From: DASSUW01 sp963830725
GTDB lineage: Bacteria > Actinomycetota > Thermoleophilia > Solirubrobacterales > Solirubrobacteraceae
NCBI GenBank assembly: GCA_963830725.1
Contig: CAWHNO010000012.1
Location: 1 to 64,000, forward strand
DNA length: 64,000 nt
Direction: 5' to 3'
Part shown: piece after piece, positions 16,950 to 28,511 of the stretch
Layout of the letters: every line of letters starts with the position of its first letter
How positions within the stretch are numbered: the stretch's first letter is position 1
Notes under the pieces: model-generated
What the model saw: only the letters and a program-made list of their open reading frames with translations
Database searches by the model: none
Told to the model about the DNA's origin: nothing
Made by a program: the position numbers and the translations under genes

Positions 16950-17815
16950 GGCGCCGTGCGCTCCAGCCAGGCCGAGAAGGGCTCCCCGGACAGCCGCTCG
17001 TACGCGGTCACGTAGCGCTCGCGGGTCTGCTCCACCACGTCGTCCGGGATCGCCGGCGCCGGCGGCGTCTTGTCCCAGCCCGTGCCGGACGCCCAGTCGC
17101 GCACGTACTGCTTGTCGAAGCTCGGCTGGCCGCGCCCGATCTCGTAGCGGTCGGCCGGCCAGAAGCGCGACGAGTCCGGCGTACAGACCTCGTCGCCGAG
17201 TGTGAGCTCGCCGTCCTCGTCGAGGCCGAACTCGAACTTGGTGTCGGCCAGGATGATCCCGCGCTCGCGCGCGTGGGCGGCGATGCGGCCGTAGACCTCC
17301 AGCGACGCGTCGCGCAGCCTGGCGGCCAGGTCGCGCGAGCCGGCCAGCTCGGCGGCCTGCTCGAAGTCGATCGCCTCATCGTGCCCCTCGTCGGCCTTGG
17401 TGGAGGGCGTGAAGATCGGCTCGGCGAGCTGCTCGGACTCGCTCAGCCCGGGCGGGAGCTCGATGCCGGAGACGCGGCCGGTCGCCAGGTAGTCCTTCCA
17501 TCCCGAGCCGGACAGGTACCCGCGGACGACGCACTCGACCGGCAGCATCCGCAGCCGCTTGACGCGCATGCCGCGCCCGCGGAACTCGTCCGGCACGCCC
17601 TCGGTGGTCGACAGCAGGTGGTTGGGGATCGCGTCACGCGTGAGGTCGAACCACAGCACGGACAGCGCCGTCAGCACCCTCCCCTTGTCCGGGATCGGAG
17701 TCGGGTGCACGACGTCGTAGGTGGAGATGCGGTCGGAGGCCACCATCAGCAGGTCGTCGCCGAGCTCGTAGAGCTCGCGGACCTTGCCGGAGGCCAGCAG
17801 GGTGAGGCCGGTCAC
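16946..17815 (-). CDS. purC: SAICAR synthetase
   Basis: A 289-residue phosphoribosylaminoimidazole-succinocarboxamide synthase. Motifs: SGKVRELYEL, ASDRISTYDVV, the signature LPVECVVRGYLSGSGW, and LADTKFEFGLD. GTG 17815 is the start. First gene of the purC-S-Q-L block; the 89 bp upstream are shared with the divergent FN3 gene and must hold both promoters. Confidence 0.96.
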   Translation of the reverse strand: MTGLTLLASGKVRELYELGDDLLMVASDRISTYDVVHPTPIPDKGRVLTALSVLWFDLTRDAIPNHLLSTTEGVPDEFRGRGMRVKRLRMLPVECVVRGYLSGSGWKDYLATGRVSGIELPPGLSESEQLAEPIFTPSTKADEGHDEAIDFEQAAELAGSRDLAARLRDASLEVYGRIAAHARERGIILADTKFEFGLDEDGELTLGDEVCTPDSSRFWPADRYEIGRGQPSFDKQYVRDWASGTGWDKTPPAPAIPDDVVEQTRERYVTAYERLSGEPFSAWLERTAP

Positions 17816-17904
17816 GCACCACAGGCTAGATCAGCGACCCGCCAGAACCGCAGCCGGTAACCCCGCGTATACCGGACAAAATCCGCTGCCCGGGGGAAGT
17901 TGTC

Positions 17905-18837
17905 ATGAAGGTCGGTCTCGCCTGCTGTGCCGTGCTCGCCGTGTTCGCCGCGCTGGCCCCAGCCGCGCCGGCCGCCTCGAGGGACCGCACCCCGCCGTCG
18001 ACGCCGACCGACGTGCGCGTGGTCGCGGTCACAGACGACTCGATCACGATCTCGTGGACCGCGTCGAAGGACGACTCCGGACGGATCCACGCCTACGTCG
18101 CCGGCGGCATCTACCACCCCGGCAACAGCACCACCAAGACCTTCACCGGGCTGGTGCCCAGCTACACGCGGTCGTTCCAGGTCCAGGCGATCGACCCCTC
18201 CGGCAACATGTCCGGCCACAGCGCGCCGATCACCGGGACCACGGCGCCCGACGTCACGGCGCCGACCACGCCGGCCAACCTGCGCCCGACCGGCACCGGC
18301 ACCTCGACCGTCTCGCTCGCCTGGGATCGGTCGACCGACAAGTGGTCGTTCAGCTACGAGGTGCTGATGGACGGCCAGGTCTTCGCCTCCGCGGCGCATC
18401 CGTTCGTCGGGACGCCGTTCACCACGCTGCGCAAGATCCCGCTCGGCGGGCCACACACGTTCACGGTCCGCGCGCGCGACTTCGCCGGGAACATCTCCGG
18501 CACGAGCAACGGCGTGACGGTGGAGCTGCCGTCGACCGGGGACGCGACGCCGCCGACCGCGCCGTCGAACCTGGAGGTCGAGGACCTCAACGACAACTGC
18601 GGCAGTCTGATCCTCAGGTGGACGCCGTCGACCGACGCCGACCCGCAGATCGAGTACGAGCTCTACCTGAACGGCCATTTCTTCCAGCTGACGCCGCCCG
18701 GCACGTCGGCCATCGGCATCTACACCGAGCCAGGGACCCAGACGTGGACGGTGAAGGCGGTCGATCGCTCGGGCAACACCTCGGACCCGAGCAACGCCGT
18801 GACCCTCACGGTCGTGGCCGATCAGAACCTTTGTTAG
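17905..18837 (+). CDS. Secreted protein with three fibronectin type III domains
   Basis: A 310-residue exported protein. A signal peptide (MKVGLACCAVLAVFAALAPAAPA) is followed by three FN3 repeats starting near residues 28, 118 and 213; each begins DxTPP(S/T)xPxxL and ends in the AxDxSGNxS motif. No catalytic domain or wall anchor is present, so it is probably a cell-surface or extracellular adhesin/accessory protein. GGGGGAAG 7 nt before ATG 17905 supports the start. The stop overlaps the convergent M24 peptidase gene by 4 bp. Confidence 0.85.
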   Translation: MKVGLACCAVLAVFAALAPAAPAASRDRTPPSTPTDVRVVAVTDDSITISWTASKDDSGRIHAYVAGGIYHPGNSTTKTFTGLVPSYTRSFQVQAIDPSGNMSGHSAPITGTTAPDVTAPTTPANLRPTGTGTSTVSLAWDRSTDKWSFSYEVLMDGQVFASAAHPFVGTPFTTLRKIPLGGPHTFTVRARDFAGNISGTSNGVTVELPSTGDATPPTAPSNLEVEDLNDNCGSLILRWTPSTDADPQIEYELYLNGHFFQLTPPGTSAIGIYTEPGTQTWTVKAVDRSGNTSDPSNAVTLTVVADQNLC

Positions 18838-19943
18838 AGGTCGTAGGGGAAGTCCGTGAGCAGCTCGGCGCCGTCCTCGTGCACGAGCACGAGGTCTTCG
18901 AGCCGCACGCCGCCGAACGCCTTGCTGTAGCAGCCGGGCTCCAGCGTGATGACGTCGCCCGCCATCAGCGTGTCGGGCGTGCGGCCGAGGTTCGGGCGTT
19001 CGTGCACCTCGAGCCCGACGCCGTGGCCGAGCGAGTGGTAGTAGCCCTCGTCGAGCTTCATCCCCGCCGGCTTGCTGCGCTGCGTCTGGTGCCCCGCGTT
19101 CTCGTACGGCTCGCAGGAGATGCCGTAGATCTGCCGGCAGTCGGCGCCCGCGCGGACCTCCGCGAACGAGCGGTCGAGCGACTCGCGCGTGAGTCGCCAG
19201 AACTCGGCCAGCTCCTCGATCGGCTCGCCGCCGCCGGCGATGAACGTGCGCGTCATGTCCGCCCAGCAGCGTGAGACGCGGTCGCGCGGCCAGATGTCGA
19301 CGATCACGACCTCGCCCTCGCCGATCGGGCCGTGGCCGGGCTCGTGGCCGACCGCGGACTGCGGGCCGTGCGAGACGATCACGTCGTCGGCGAGATCGCA
19401 GCCGTGCGAGTCCGAGACGGCCTGCATCTCGGCGCGGACCTCCTCGCTGGTCAGCCCGGGGCGCAGCTCCCGGATCAGCCGGGCGGCGACGCTCATCGCC
19501 GCGTCGGCCGCGCGCTGTGCGCGGCGGATGCCCTCGATCTCGGCCTCGGTCTTGACCCGCCGCTTGTTGACGAACGGCTCGGGGTCGACGAACAGCTCGA
19601 TCCCGCTCGCGCGCAGGTGGTCGGCATGGCCGACGGGGAACTCGGGCGGCACGAGCGCACGCCCGACGCCCATCTGCTCGCACGCGCGGCGCGACAGCTC
19701 GAGCTCAACCTCGTGGCGGCTGATGCCGCGCGAGAACAGCTCGTCGGCGCCGAGGTCGTAGGGGTCGAGGATCTCGATTCCCATCGGCGCGACCTTGTCG
19801 GCGTCGAGCACGGTCACGGTGGCCGCGCGCCTGCCGTTCGTCTCGACGTAGAGGAACGGGTCGATGATCCCGACCGGGATCGCGTGGAAGAGGTCCGCCG
19901 ACAGATCGGGCGCCCCGTAGATCAGCAGATTGTCGGATGTCAT
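18834..19943 (-). CDS. M24-family metallopeptidase (Xaa-Pro aminopeptidase-like)
   Basis: A 369-residue creatinase/aminopeptidase-fold enzyme. The five metal ligands appear in order: Asp in VIVDIWPRD, Asp in CWADMTRTF, His in SLGHGVGLEVHE, Glu in ITLEPGCY and Glu in VRLEDLVLV. The N-terminal half is a diverged creatinase-N domain. ATG 19943 overlaps the purB stop (ATGA), placing it at the end of the purine operon. This may be coupling of convenience rather than function. Confidence 0.9.
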   Translation of the reverse strand: MTSDNLLIYGAPDLSADLFHAIPVGIIDPFLYVETNGRRAATVTVLDADKVAPMGIEILDPYDLGADELFSRGISRHEVELELSRRACEQMGVGRALVPPEFPVGHADHLRASGIELFVDPEPFVNKRRVKTEAEIEGIRRAQRAADAAMSVAARLIRELRPGLTSEEVRAEMQAVSDSHGCDLADDVIVSHGPQSAVGHEPGHGPIGEGEVVIVDIWPRDRVSRCWADMTRTFIAGGGEPIEELAEFWRLTRESLDRSFAEVRAGADCRQIYGISCEPYENAGHQTQRSKPAGMKLDEGYYHSLGHGVGLEVHERPNLGRTPDTLMAGDVITLEPGCYSKAFGGVRLEDLVLVHEDGAELLTDFPYDL

Positions 19944-21250
19944 GTTTCGTCCTCCGGTCCTCGCAAGCTCGTCCCTCCGGACGACGTTACGTCAAGACGC
20001 CCCATGACTTCCGGCACGTGCCGGATGTAGTGGCTGTAGTCGAACACCGCATCGAGGTCGAGATCCACGCCGGGCTCCCGTTCCAGCAATGTCCGCAACG
20101 GAGTCGAAGTGTCCCATGCCTGCTGCGCCAGCCGCTGCACCAGCCGGTAGGCGTCGTCGCGCTGGGCGCCTTGCTCGACGAGGGCGAGCAGCACGCGCTG
20201 GGAGAACAGCGCGCCGCTCGTCAGCTCGAGGTTGGCGGCCATCCGGCCGGCGTGCACGACCATCCCGCGGGCGACCCGCAGCGCGAGGTGCTGCATGTAG
20301 TCGAGCAGGATCGTCGCGTCGGGCAGCACGACCCGCTCCGCGCCCGAGTGGGAGATGTCGCGCTCGTGCCACAGCGCCACGTTCTCGAGCCCGGTCTGCG
20401 CGTAGCCGCGCAGCACGCGCGCCAGCCCGCAGATCCGCTCCGTGGTGATCGGGTTGCGCTTGTGCGGCATCGCGCTCGAGCCCTTCTGGCCGGCGCGGAA
20501 CGGCTCCTCGACCTCGCGCACCTCGGTGCGCTGCAGGTGGCGGATCTCCTGCGCGAAGCGCTCCAGCCCGGCCCCGGCGAGCGCGATCGCACTCAGCAGC
20601 TCGGCGTGGCGGTCGCGCGGCACGACCTGGGTCGAGACCGGCTCCGCCGGCAGCCCCAGCCGGTCGAGCACCCGCGCCTCGTAGTCGGGGCCCAGCGACG
20701 CGTAGGTGCCGACGGCGCCCGAGATCGCCCCGGTCGCGGCCTGCGCGAACGCGCGCTCGAGCCGCTCGGCGTTGCGATGCGCCTCCAGGGCGAAGCCGGC
20801 GAGCTTGAGGCCGAACGAGGTCGGCTCGGCGTGGACGCCGTGGGTGCGGCCGACGCACAGCGTGTCCGCGTGCTCGCGCGCCCGCTCGGCCAGCGCCGCG
20901 GCGAGCTCGCGTGCGCGCGGCACGATCGCCTCGCCCGCACGGCGCAGCTGCAGCGCGAGCGCGGTGTCGAGCACGTCGGAGGAGGTGAGACCGAAGTGGA
21001 TCCAGCGGCCGGCCGGGCCCGCGGAGGCCGAGAGGACGTCGACGAAGGCCGCCACGTCGTGGTCGGTGACGGCCTCGCGCTCCTTCACCGCCTCGACGGT
21101 GAAGGTGGCGCCGCGGATCGCCTCGAGATCCTCATCCGTGGGACCGTCGAGCGCCTCCGCGGCCGCGACCTCGACGTCGCGCCAGGCGGTCATCCGCGCC
21201 TCGTCGGTCCAGATCGCGCCGAGCTCGGCGCGCGTGTAGCGGGCGATCAC
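19940..21250 (-). CDS. purB: Adenylosuccinate lyase
   Basis: A 436-residue fumarase/aspartase-superfamily lyase acting on SAICAR (IMP route) and adenylosuccinate (AMP route). Signature GSSAMPHKRNP, plus TSSDVLDTA and GRTHGVHAEP with catalytic His. GTG 21250 overlaps the purE stop (GTGA). Confidence 0.97.
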   Translation of the reverse strand: MIARYTRAELGAIWTDEARMTAWRDVEVAAAEALDGPTDEDLEAIRGATFTVEAVKEREAVTDHDVAAFVDVLSASAGPAGRWIHFGLTSSDVLDTALALQLRRAGEAIVPRARELAAALAERAREHADTLCVGRTHGVHAEPTSFGLKLAGFALEAHRNAERLERAFAQAATGAISGAVGTYASLGPDYEARVLDRLGLPAEPVSTQVVPRDRHAELLSAIALAGAGLERFAQEIRHLQRTEVREVEEPFRAGQKGSSAMPHKRNPITTERICGLARVLRGYAQTGLENVALWHERDISHSGAERVVLPDATILLDYMQHLALRVARGMVVHAGRMAANLELTSGALFSQRVLLALVEQGAQRDDAYRLVQRLAQQAWDTSTPLRTLLEREPGVDLDLDAVFDYSHYIRHVPEVMGRLDVTSSGGTSLRGPEDET

Positions 21251-21696
21251 GCGTCCAGTATGCGCGCCGCGAGCACGGCGGCGTTGCGCGCGTTGTCGAC
21301 GCCGACGCAGGCCACGGGCACGCCGGGCGGCATCTGGGCGATCGAGAGCAGCGCGTCGAGCCCGCCGGCGATCGACTTCGACGACGTGAGCGGGACCCCG
21401 ATCACCGGCAGCTCGGTGTGGGCGGCGACCACGCCCGGCAGCGCGGCCGACAGCCCGGCGCCGGCGATGATCACGCGCAGGCCGCGCATCTGGGCGTTCT
21501 TGGCGTAGCCGGCCACCGTGTCGGGCTCGCGGTGGGCCGACATCACGCGCACCTCGTGGCCGATGCCGCGCTTTCGCAGCTCCTCGGCGGCCGCCTCCAT
21601 CGCCGGCATGTCGCTCTTGGAGCCCATGACGATGCCGACCTGCGGCGTGTCGACCTCCAGGCCCTCGAACTCGGCCTCGACCGAGGTCTCGACCAC
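21247..21696 (-). CDS. purE: N5-carboxyaminoimidazole ribonucleotide mutase
   Basis: A 149-residue class I PurE: VGIVMGSKSDMPAMEAA at the N-terminus, VMSAHREPD, and GVPLTSSKSIAG. A leader of about 19 residues precedes the usual start; GTG 21696 is the first in-frame start after purD. The partner PurK is not in the window. Confidence 0.95.
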   Translation of the reverse strand: MVETSVEAEFEGLEVDTPQVGIVMGSKSDMPAMEAAAEELRKRGIGHEVRVMSAHREPDTVAGYAKNAQMRGLRVIIAGAGLSAALPGVVAAHTELPVIGVPLTSSKSIAGGLDALLSIAQMPPGVPVACVGVDNARNAAVLAARILDA

Positions 21697-21709
21697 CGGT
21701 TCGTGGCTT

Positions 21710-22921
21710 TCATGCCGCGATGTCCCGGCGCAGCTGCCGGCCGTCGAAGGCGATCACGTCGGCGGCAGCATACGCGTGCTCGCGGGCAGACTGCGTGCCG
21801 TCGCCGAGCGCGGTGACGTTCAGTACGCGGCCGCCCGCCGTGACGACGTCGCCGTCGCGCCGCGCCGTGCCCGCGTGGGTGACCTCGACGCCCTCCGGCA
21901 CGCGGTCGAGCCCCGTGATCACGTCGCCCGCCGAGGACGAGGCGGGATAGCCGCGCGAGGCCAGCACGACGGTGACGGCCGAGCGCGCGTCCCACGCGAG
22001 CCGGGCGCCCGCGAGCCCGCCGGGCCGCGTGGCGCGCTCGAGCAGGTCCAGCAGGTCCGAGCGCAGGCGCGGGAGCACGGCCTGCGTCTCGGGGTCGCCG
22101 AAGCGCACGTTGTACTCGAGCACCTTGACCCCGCTCGCCGTCAGCATCAGCCCGGCGTAGAGGACGCCGTGGAACGGCGTGCCGCGGTGCGCGAGCTCGT
22201 CCACGACCGGCTGGTGCACCTCGGCGCGGATCCGCTCGACGAACGCTTCGTCGATCTCCGGCACCGGCGAGTAGCAGCCCATCCCGCCGGTGTTGGGGCC
22301 GGTGTCGCCGTCGCCGATGCGCTTGTAGTCGCGCGCAGGGGCGAGCGGCAGGGCGGTGACGCCGTCGCAGATGGCCAGCAGGGACAGCTCATCGCCGGCA
22401 AGGAACTCCTCGACGACGACCGGCGTCTCGCCGAAGCGGCGCTCGACGAGCATCGCCTCCAGAGCCCCCCGTGCCGCGGCCTCGTCCTCGGCGATCACCA
22501 CGCCCTTGCCCGCGGCGAGCCCGTCGGCCTTGATCACCGCCGGGTAGCCGTCGATCGCGGCCAGTCCGTCGTCGACCGACTCGACGACCGCGTAGCCGCC
22601 GGTCGGCACGCCGGCCGCCGCCATCACCTCCTTGGCATAGGCCTTCGAGCCCTCGAGCCGGGCGGCCGCGGCCGTGGGCCCGAAGCAGGGAACCCCCGCC
22701 GCGGCACACTCGTCCGCCAGCCCCGCGACGAGCGGGACCTCGGGCCCGACCACGACGAGATCCATGCCCGCGATGTCGCCCTCGGGCACGAGCGTCGCGT
22801 CGCCCGCGATGCCGGCGTTGCCCGGCGCGGCGAACACCTCCGGGCCCTGTGGCGAGCGCTTGAGCGCGCGCACGATCGCGTGCTCGCGCCCCCCGGCGCC
22901 GACGACGAGGACCTTGGTCAC
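21710..22921 (-). CDS. purD: Phosphoribosylamine-glycine ligase
   Basis: A 403-residue ATP-grasp GAR synthetase: KVLVVGAGGREHAI at the N-terminus, GPEVPLVAGL, IKADGLAAGKGV, and RFGDPETQ. GTG 22921 is chosen to give MTKVLVVG. It follows the GYD gene by 16 nt and precedes purE by 13 nt. Confidence 0.96.
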   Translation of the reverse strand: MTKVLVVGAGGREHAIVRALKRSPQGPEVFAAPGNAGIAGDATLVPEGDIAGMDLVVVGPEVPLVAGLADECAAAGVPCFGPTAAAARLEGSKAYAKEVMAAAGVPTGGYAVVESVDDGLAAIDGYPAVIKADGLAAGKGVVIAEDEAAARGALEAMLVERRFGETPVVVEEFLAGDELSLLAICDGVTALPLAPARDYKRIGDGDTGPNTGGMGCYSPVPEIDEAFVERIRAEVHQPVVDELAHRGTPFHGVLYAGLMLTASGVKVLEYNVRFGDPETQAVLPRLRSDLLDLLERATRPGGLAGARLAWDARSAVTVVLASRGYPASSSAGDVITGLDRVPEGVEVTHAGTARRDGDVVTAGGRVLNVTALGDGTQSAREHAYAAADVIAFDGRQLRRDIAA

Positions 22922-22937
22922 GGGACGAGCACCTTCG

Positions 22938-23219
22938 TCACAGCGAGGCGATGAAGTCGTCGATCGGGATCGCGGCGAGCGACTCGTAGTGGGCGGTGCC
23001 GCGCGAGCCGAGCTCGAGCGACACGCGCGCCATCGTCTTCTCGTCCGGCGCCTCGACGATGTTGATGAAGTCGAAGTGGCCGAGCGTGGCCCACTGCGCC
23101 TTGACGGTGGCGCCGAGCTGCTCGACCTCCTGGTTGACCTCGCGGATGCGCGAGGGATTGTTCTTGACGGTCTGCACGCCCTCCGGCGTGAGGGTCGAGA
23201 GCATGATGTAGGTCGGCAT
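22938..23219 (-). CDS. GYD-domain (dimeric ferredoxin-like) protein
   Basis: A 93-residue protein matching the GYD family: MPTYIMLSTLTPEGVQTVKNNP, then a Glu-rich helix and GHFDFINIVEAPDEKTMARVSLELG. The fold is a ferredoxin-like dimer, the biochemical role is unknown. It is the first gene of the GYD-purD-purE-purB operon, 16 nt before purD, which suggests a link with purine synthesis. Confidence 0.85.
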   Translation of the reverse strand: MPTYIMLSTLTPEGVQTVKNNPSRIREVNQEVEQLGATVKAQWATLGHFDFINIVEAPDEKTMARVSLELGSRGTAHYESLAAIPIDDFIASL

Positions 23220-23309
23220 CGCCAGTCCTCCCGGTCGGATGTGGTCGTTGTATCCGATACCTGCGACGGGATGCGGTGTTGTTCTCCCTCAGTGGATACT
23301 TGCTCCGCC

Positions 23310-23969
23310 ATGCTCCGCCTCGCCGCCGCCACCGCCCTCGCGCTCGCCTTCGCGGCGGCCCCTGCCATGGCGGCGACGGTCGAGGACCTCAAGCCGTGCT
23401 ACGTGTCGGCCGGCCAGACCGACGCGGAGCGCGAGACCATCACCATCCGCGGCGACGGCTTCACGGCGATGTCGGTGGTCGAGGTGCTGTTCGACGGCGT
23501 GGGCGTGGGCAGCGCGCAGACCGGCTCGGTGGGCGAGTTCGAGCTCAGGCTCCCGGCGCCGTTCGTGCCGGCGGGCGAGCGGCCGCTCACGGTGACCGTG
23601 CGGGACGGCGTCAACGAGGTCGCGAAGCCGACGAACGTCACCGATCTCGCCATGACGATGAGGCCGCGCCGCGTCGCGAACCCGCGCAAGCGCGTGCGCT
23701 TCCGCGGCCGCGGGTTCACGCGCCTCGATGCCCCGGTCTTTGCCCATTACCTGTACGGCGGCAGGGAGCAGACGACCGTACGGCTCGCGCGCCGGGCCAC
23801 GGCGCCGTGCGGGACCTTCAGCGTCAAGCGCCGGCTGATCCCGATCGAGGACGCGCGCACCGGGCGCTGGACCGTGCAGGTCGACCAGAAGCGCGCGTAC
23901 TCGCCGGAGCCGGACCCGGTGTGGGTCCGGCGTCCGATCGACGTCGTCGAGATCGCGCTCGAGCCTTAG
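23310..23969 (+). CDS. Secreted IPT/TIG-like beta-sandwich protein, unknown function
   Basis: A 219-residue exported protein: signal peptide MLRLAAATALALAFAAAPAMAA, then an Ig-like/IPT segment (ITIRGDGFTAMSVVEVLFDG...) and a second beta-rich domain (RFRGRGFTRLDAPVFAHYLYGG). ATG 23310 directly precedes the signal peptide; the longer upstream frame is antisense to purD. It is divergent from the GYD-pur operon. Its whole length is overlapped by a stop-less antisense extension of the clpB frame, which I judge to be an artefact. Confidence 0.8.
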   Translation: MLRLAAATALALAFAAAPAMAATVEDLKPCYVSAGQTDAERETITIRGDGFTAMSVVEVLFDGVGVGSAQTGSVGEFELRLPAPFVPAGERPLTVTVRDGVNEVAKPTNVTDLAMTMRPRRVANPRKRVRFRGRGFTRLDAPVFAHYLYGGREQTTVRLARRATAPCGTFSVKRRLIPIEDARTGRWTVQVDQKRAYSPEPDPVWVRRPIDVVEIALEP

Positions 23970-23970
23970 T

Positions 23971-24131
23971 GGTCGTGGCCGAAGTTCGGCGCATAACCCG
24001 GCGGAGTCCGGGCCGTGTCTGCCGGTGCACGGCATCCGCGAGCATGCTGGTGGCACGTGACCGGATGCCGGGTGCCGGCATACGCGGGCCGGGCCCGCCG
24101 GAATGCGTGGACTTTCGGCCGCGGCCACGAC

Positions 24132-24132
<1 letters not shown>
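23971..24132. repeat. 162-bp imperfect palindrome at the clpB 3' end
   Basis: GGTCGTGGCC at 23971-23980 pairs with GGCCACGACC at 24123-24132. Inward, the arms continue to match through CGCATaaCCCGGCGG, GCCGgtGcaCGGCATCC and their partners with small gaps, leaving a centre of about 25 nt (GCGAGCATGCTGG...). It lies between the stop of the IPT gene (23969) and the last conserved ClpB codon. It appears to have displaced the clpB stop codon, because the clpB frame runs straight through it. Confidence 0.8.
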
Positions 24133-26648
<2,516 letters not shown>

Positions 26649-26663
26649 CAGGGCGGATGTCCT

Positions 26664-26690
26664 AGATCTCAGTCGGTTCGACTAAGATCT
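26664..26690 (-). promoter_or_regulatory. Palindromic operator upstream of clpB (HspR/HAIR-like)
   Basis: Symmetric 27-bp site AGATCT-C-AGTC-N5-GACT-A-AGATCT, ending 15 nt before the clpB ATG. The same layout (first 11 bases identical) recurs before dnaK at 35780-35806. An hspR gene is present downstream of dnaJ, and HspR controls clpB and dnaK in other actinobacteria through inverted repeats (HAIR, CTTGAGT-N7-ACTCAAG). The half-site here differs, so HspR binding is inferred. Confidence 0.6.
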
Positions 26691-26700
26691 TAGCGCCCTG

Positions 26701-27126
26701 TCAATCGTCGTCGTCGCCGCCGCGCCCGCGGCCGCGGCCACGGCCGCCCTGACCGCTGTCGTCGCTGCCGGAGTCGTCCGACCCCGAGCCCGAGTTGTCG
26801 TCATCGACGTCGTCGACAGTCGCCACCGGCGGCGGGACGGTCGCGGTGGCCGCCGGCTGCGACTCGCGGCGTGCGCGCTCGCGCCGCGCGCGTGCGCGTC
26901 GGGCCCGTTCCACGCGTGCGCGCTCGCGGCGCGCGGCGGCCTGCGGGTCGGCCGTCGCCTGCGGTGTCGCCGTCTCCCGCGGCGAGAGCTCGTCGCCCGC
27001 GCTCAGCGGCTCGGACGAGAGGCCGACCGACTGCGTCGAGAGGCTTGAGGCCGCGAGCGTGACGCCGGCGACGAGCAGCACACCGCCGACGGCGAGCAGG
27101 CCCCAGAGCAGCGTGGCGCGGCGCAT
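26701..27126 (-). CDS. Membrane-anchored protein with acidic, Gly-Arg/Asp tail
   Basis: A 141-residue protein: one N-terminal hydrophobic helix (LLWGLLAVGGVLLVAGVTLA), a spacer, a strongly basic stretch (RRERARVERARRARARRERARR), then an acidic Ser/Asp segment and the tail GRGRGRGRGGDDDD. The same tail ends the protein encoded at 29318-29769 on the other side of the two-component genes. It lies 25 nt after the sensor-kinase gene and is probably co-transcribed. ATG 27126 is chosen over GTG 27144. No family recognised. Confidence 0.7.
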   Translation of the reverse strand: MRRATLLWGLLAVGGVLLVAGVTLAASSLSTQSVGLSSEPLSAGDELSPRETATPQATADPQAAARRERARVERARRARARRERARRESQPAATATVPPPVATVDDVDDDNSGSGSDDSGSDDSGQGGRGRGRGRGGDDDD

Positions 27127-27151
27127 GGCGAACACCGTAGCCACGGCGTGG

Positions 27152-28511
27152 TTAAGCGCCGGGAAAGGGCGGGACCTGGAGGATCGCGCGCGCGCCTCCG
27201 CCGTCGCGGTTGTCGAGCGTCACGTCGCCGCCCCAGCGGCGCGCCAGCTCGCGCGCGATCGGCAGCCCGAGCCCGGTGCCCGTTCGGCCCCGCGCGACCC
27301 GCCGCACCGCGGTGGAAGCGCTCGAACACGGCGGCGAGATCGTCGTCCGAGAGGCCGGGGCCGCGATCGAGCACCTCGACGGCGCCGCGCCGCGAGCGGA
27401 CCTCGACCTCGCCGTTGCCGTAGTGGATCGCGTTCTCGATCAGCGCGTCGAGCGCCCGGTCGAGGTCGGCGGACGGGGCGAAGCCCTCGGCCGGCGTGCC
27501 GTTGGACCGCACGCGGCCGCCCTCGGCGCCGTCCCAGCGCGCCTCCGCGCGGCGCGCCGCGTCCTCGAGGTCAACGCGCTCGGGCGGGGCGTCGACCTCG
27601 CCCGCCTGCGAGAGCACCAGCAGCTCGGAGACCATCGCGGACAGCCGGTCGAGCTCGCGCAGGCCCGCGTCGATCTCCTCGTGGGCGTCCGCGTCGGCGG
27701 TCGAGGCGCGCGCCTCCTCGAGTCGCAGCCGCAGCCCGCTGAGCGGCGTGCGCAGCTGGTGCGAGGCGTCGGCGACGAACTCGCGCTGGCTCGCGAGCAG
27801 GCGCTCGAGCCGCTCGGTCATGTCGTTGAACGTGCGTGCGAGGCGCTGCTGCTCCGCGCTGCCCTCGACCGTCGCGCGCGCCGACAGGTCGCCCTCGGCG
27901 ACGCGGCGGGCCGCCTGGTCGAGCCGCCCGATCGGCCGGGCGACCTGGCCCGCGATGACCGCGCCGGCGACGAGGCCGAGCACGAGCACGAGCAGGCCGA
28001 TCGCGACCAGGCCCAGCGTCGCCCGTCGGGTGGCGCGGTCGACGGCGCCGGCGAGCTGGGTGATCCGGACGGCGCCGACCGGCTCGGTCACGCCGGCGCG
28101 CAGGACGGGCACCGCGGTGGCGAGGATCGTTTCGTCCAGGGTCGCGCTGTGGCGCTGCTGCTGGTAGGGGTCGCCGCCGAGCGCGCTTGCGATCTCGGGC
28201 CGGCTGCCATAGTCGATGCCGATCCGCTCCTCGCCGGCGGAGTCGGCCCGCAGCCGGCCGCCGGGCCCGACCACGATCACGCGCCCCCGCACCTGCCGCG
28301 CCGCGCGCTCGACGACATCCTCCAGGCCTTCGGGCGATGCCAGCTCGTCCTCGACGCTGATCGCCACGATCTCGGCCTGGCTGAGCGCCTGCGACTCCAC
28401 CTCCGCGTCGACGCGGTCGCGCATGCTGATGATGAGGGGCACCTCGAGGGCGATCACCGCGAGCACCAGCACGTACGCGAGCGCGAGGAGGAGGCGGAGA
28501 CGGAGGCTCAC
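27152..28511 (-). CDS. HAMP-domain sensor histidine kinase (apparent frameshift near the end)
   Basis: About 453 residues. TM1 (LLLALAYVLVLAVIALEV), extracytoplasmic sensor region, TM2 (GLVAIGLLVLVLGLVAGAVI), HAMP (RPIGRLDQAARRVAEGDLSA), the H-box FVADASHQLRTPLSGL, the N-box DALIENAIHYG and DRGPGLSDDD. The G2 box RTGTGLGLPIARELARR appears only after removing one G from the GGGG run at 27288-27291; otherwise the frame leaves the kinase fold. The corrected frame stops at TAA 27154-27152. GTG 28511 overlaps the response-regulator stop (GTGA). Confidence 0.85.

Noticed and set aside
22674..23309. Long plus-strand ORF leading into the IPT-like gene
   Set aside because: Antisense to purD and the GYD gene; the signal peptide starts at ATG 23310.
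23289..24131. A genuine 280-residue C-terminal domain of ClpB
   Set aside because: It is antisense to a gene with a clear signal peptide and beta-domains, is Arg/His/Ala-rich low-quality sequence, and begins inside a palindrome.
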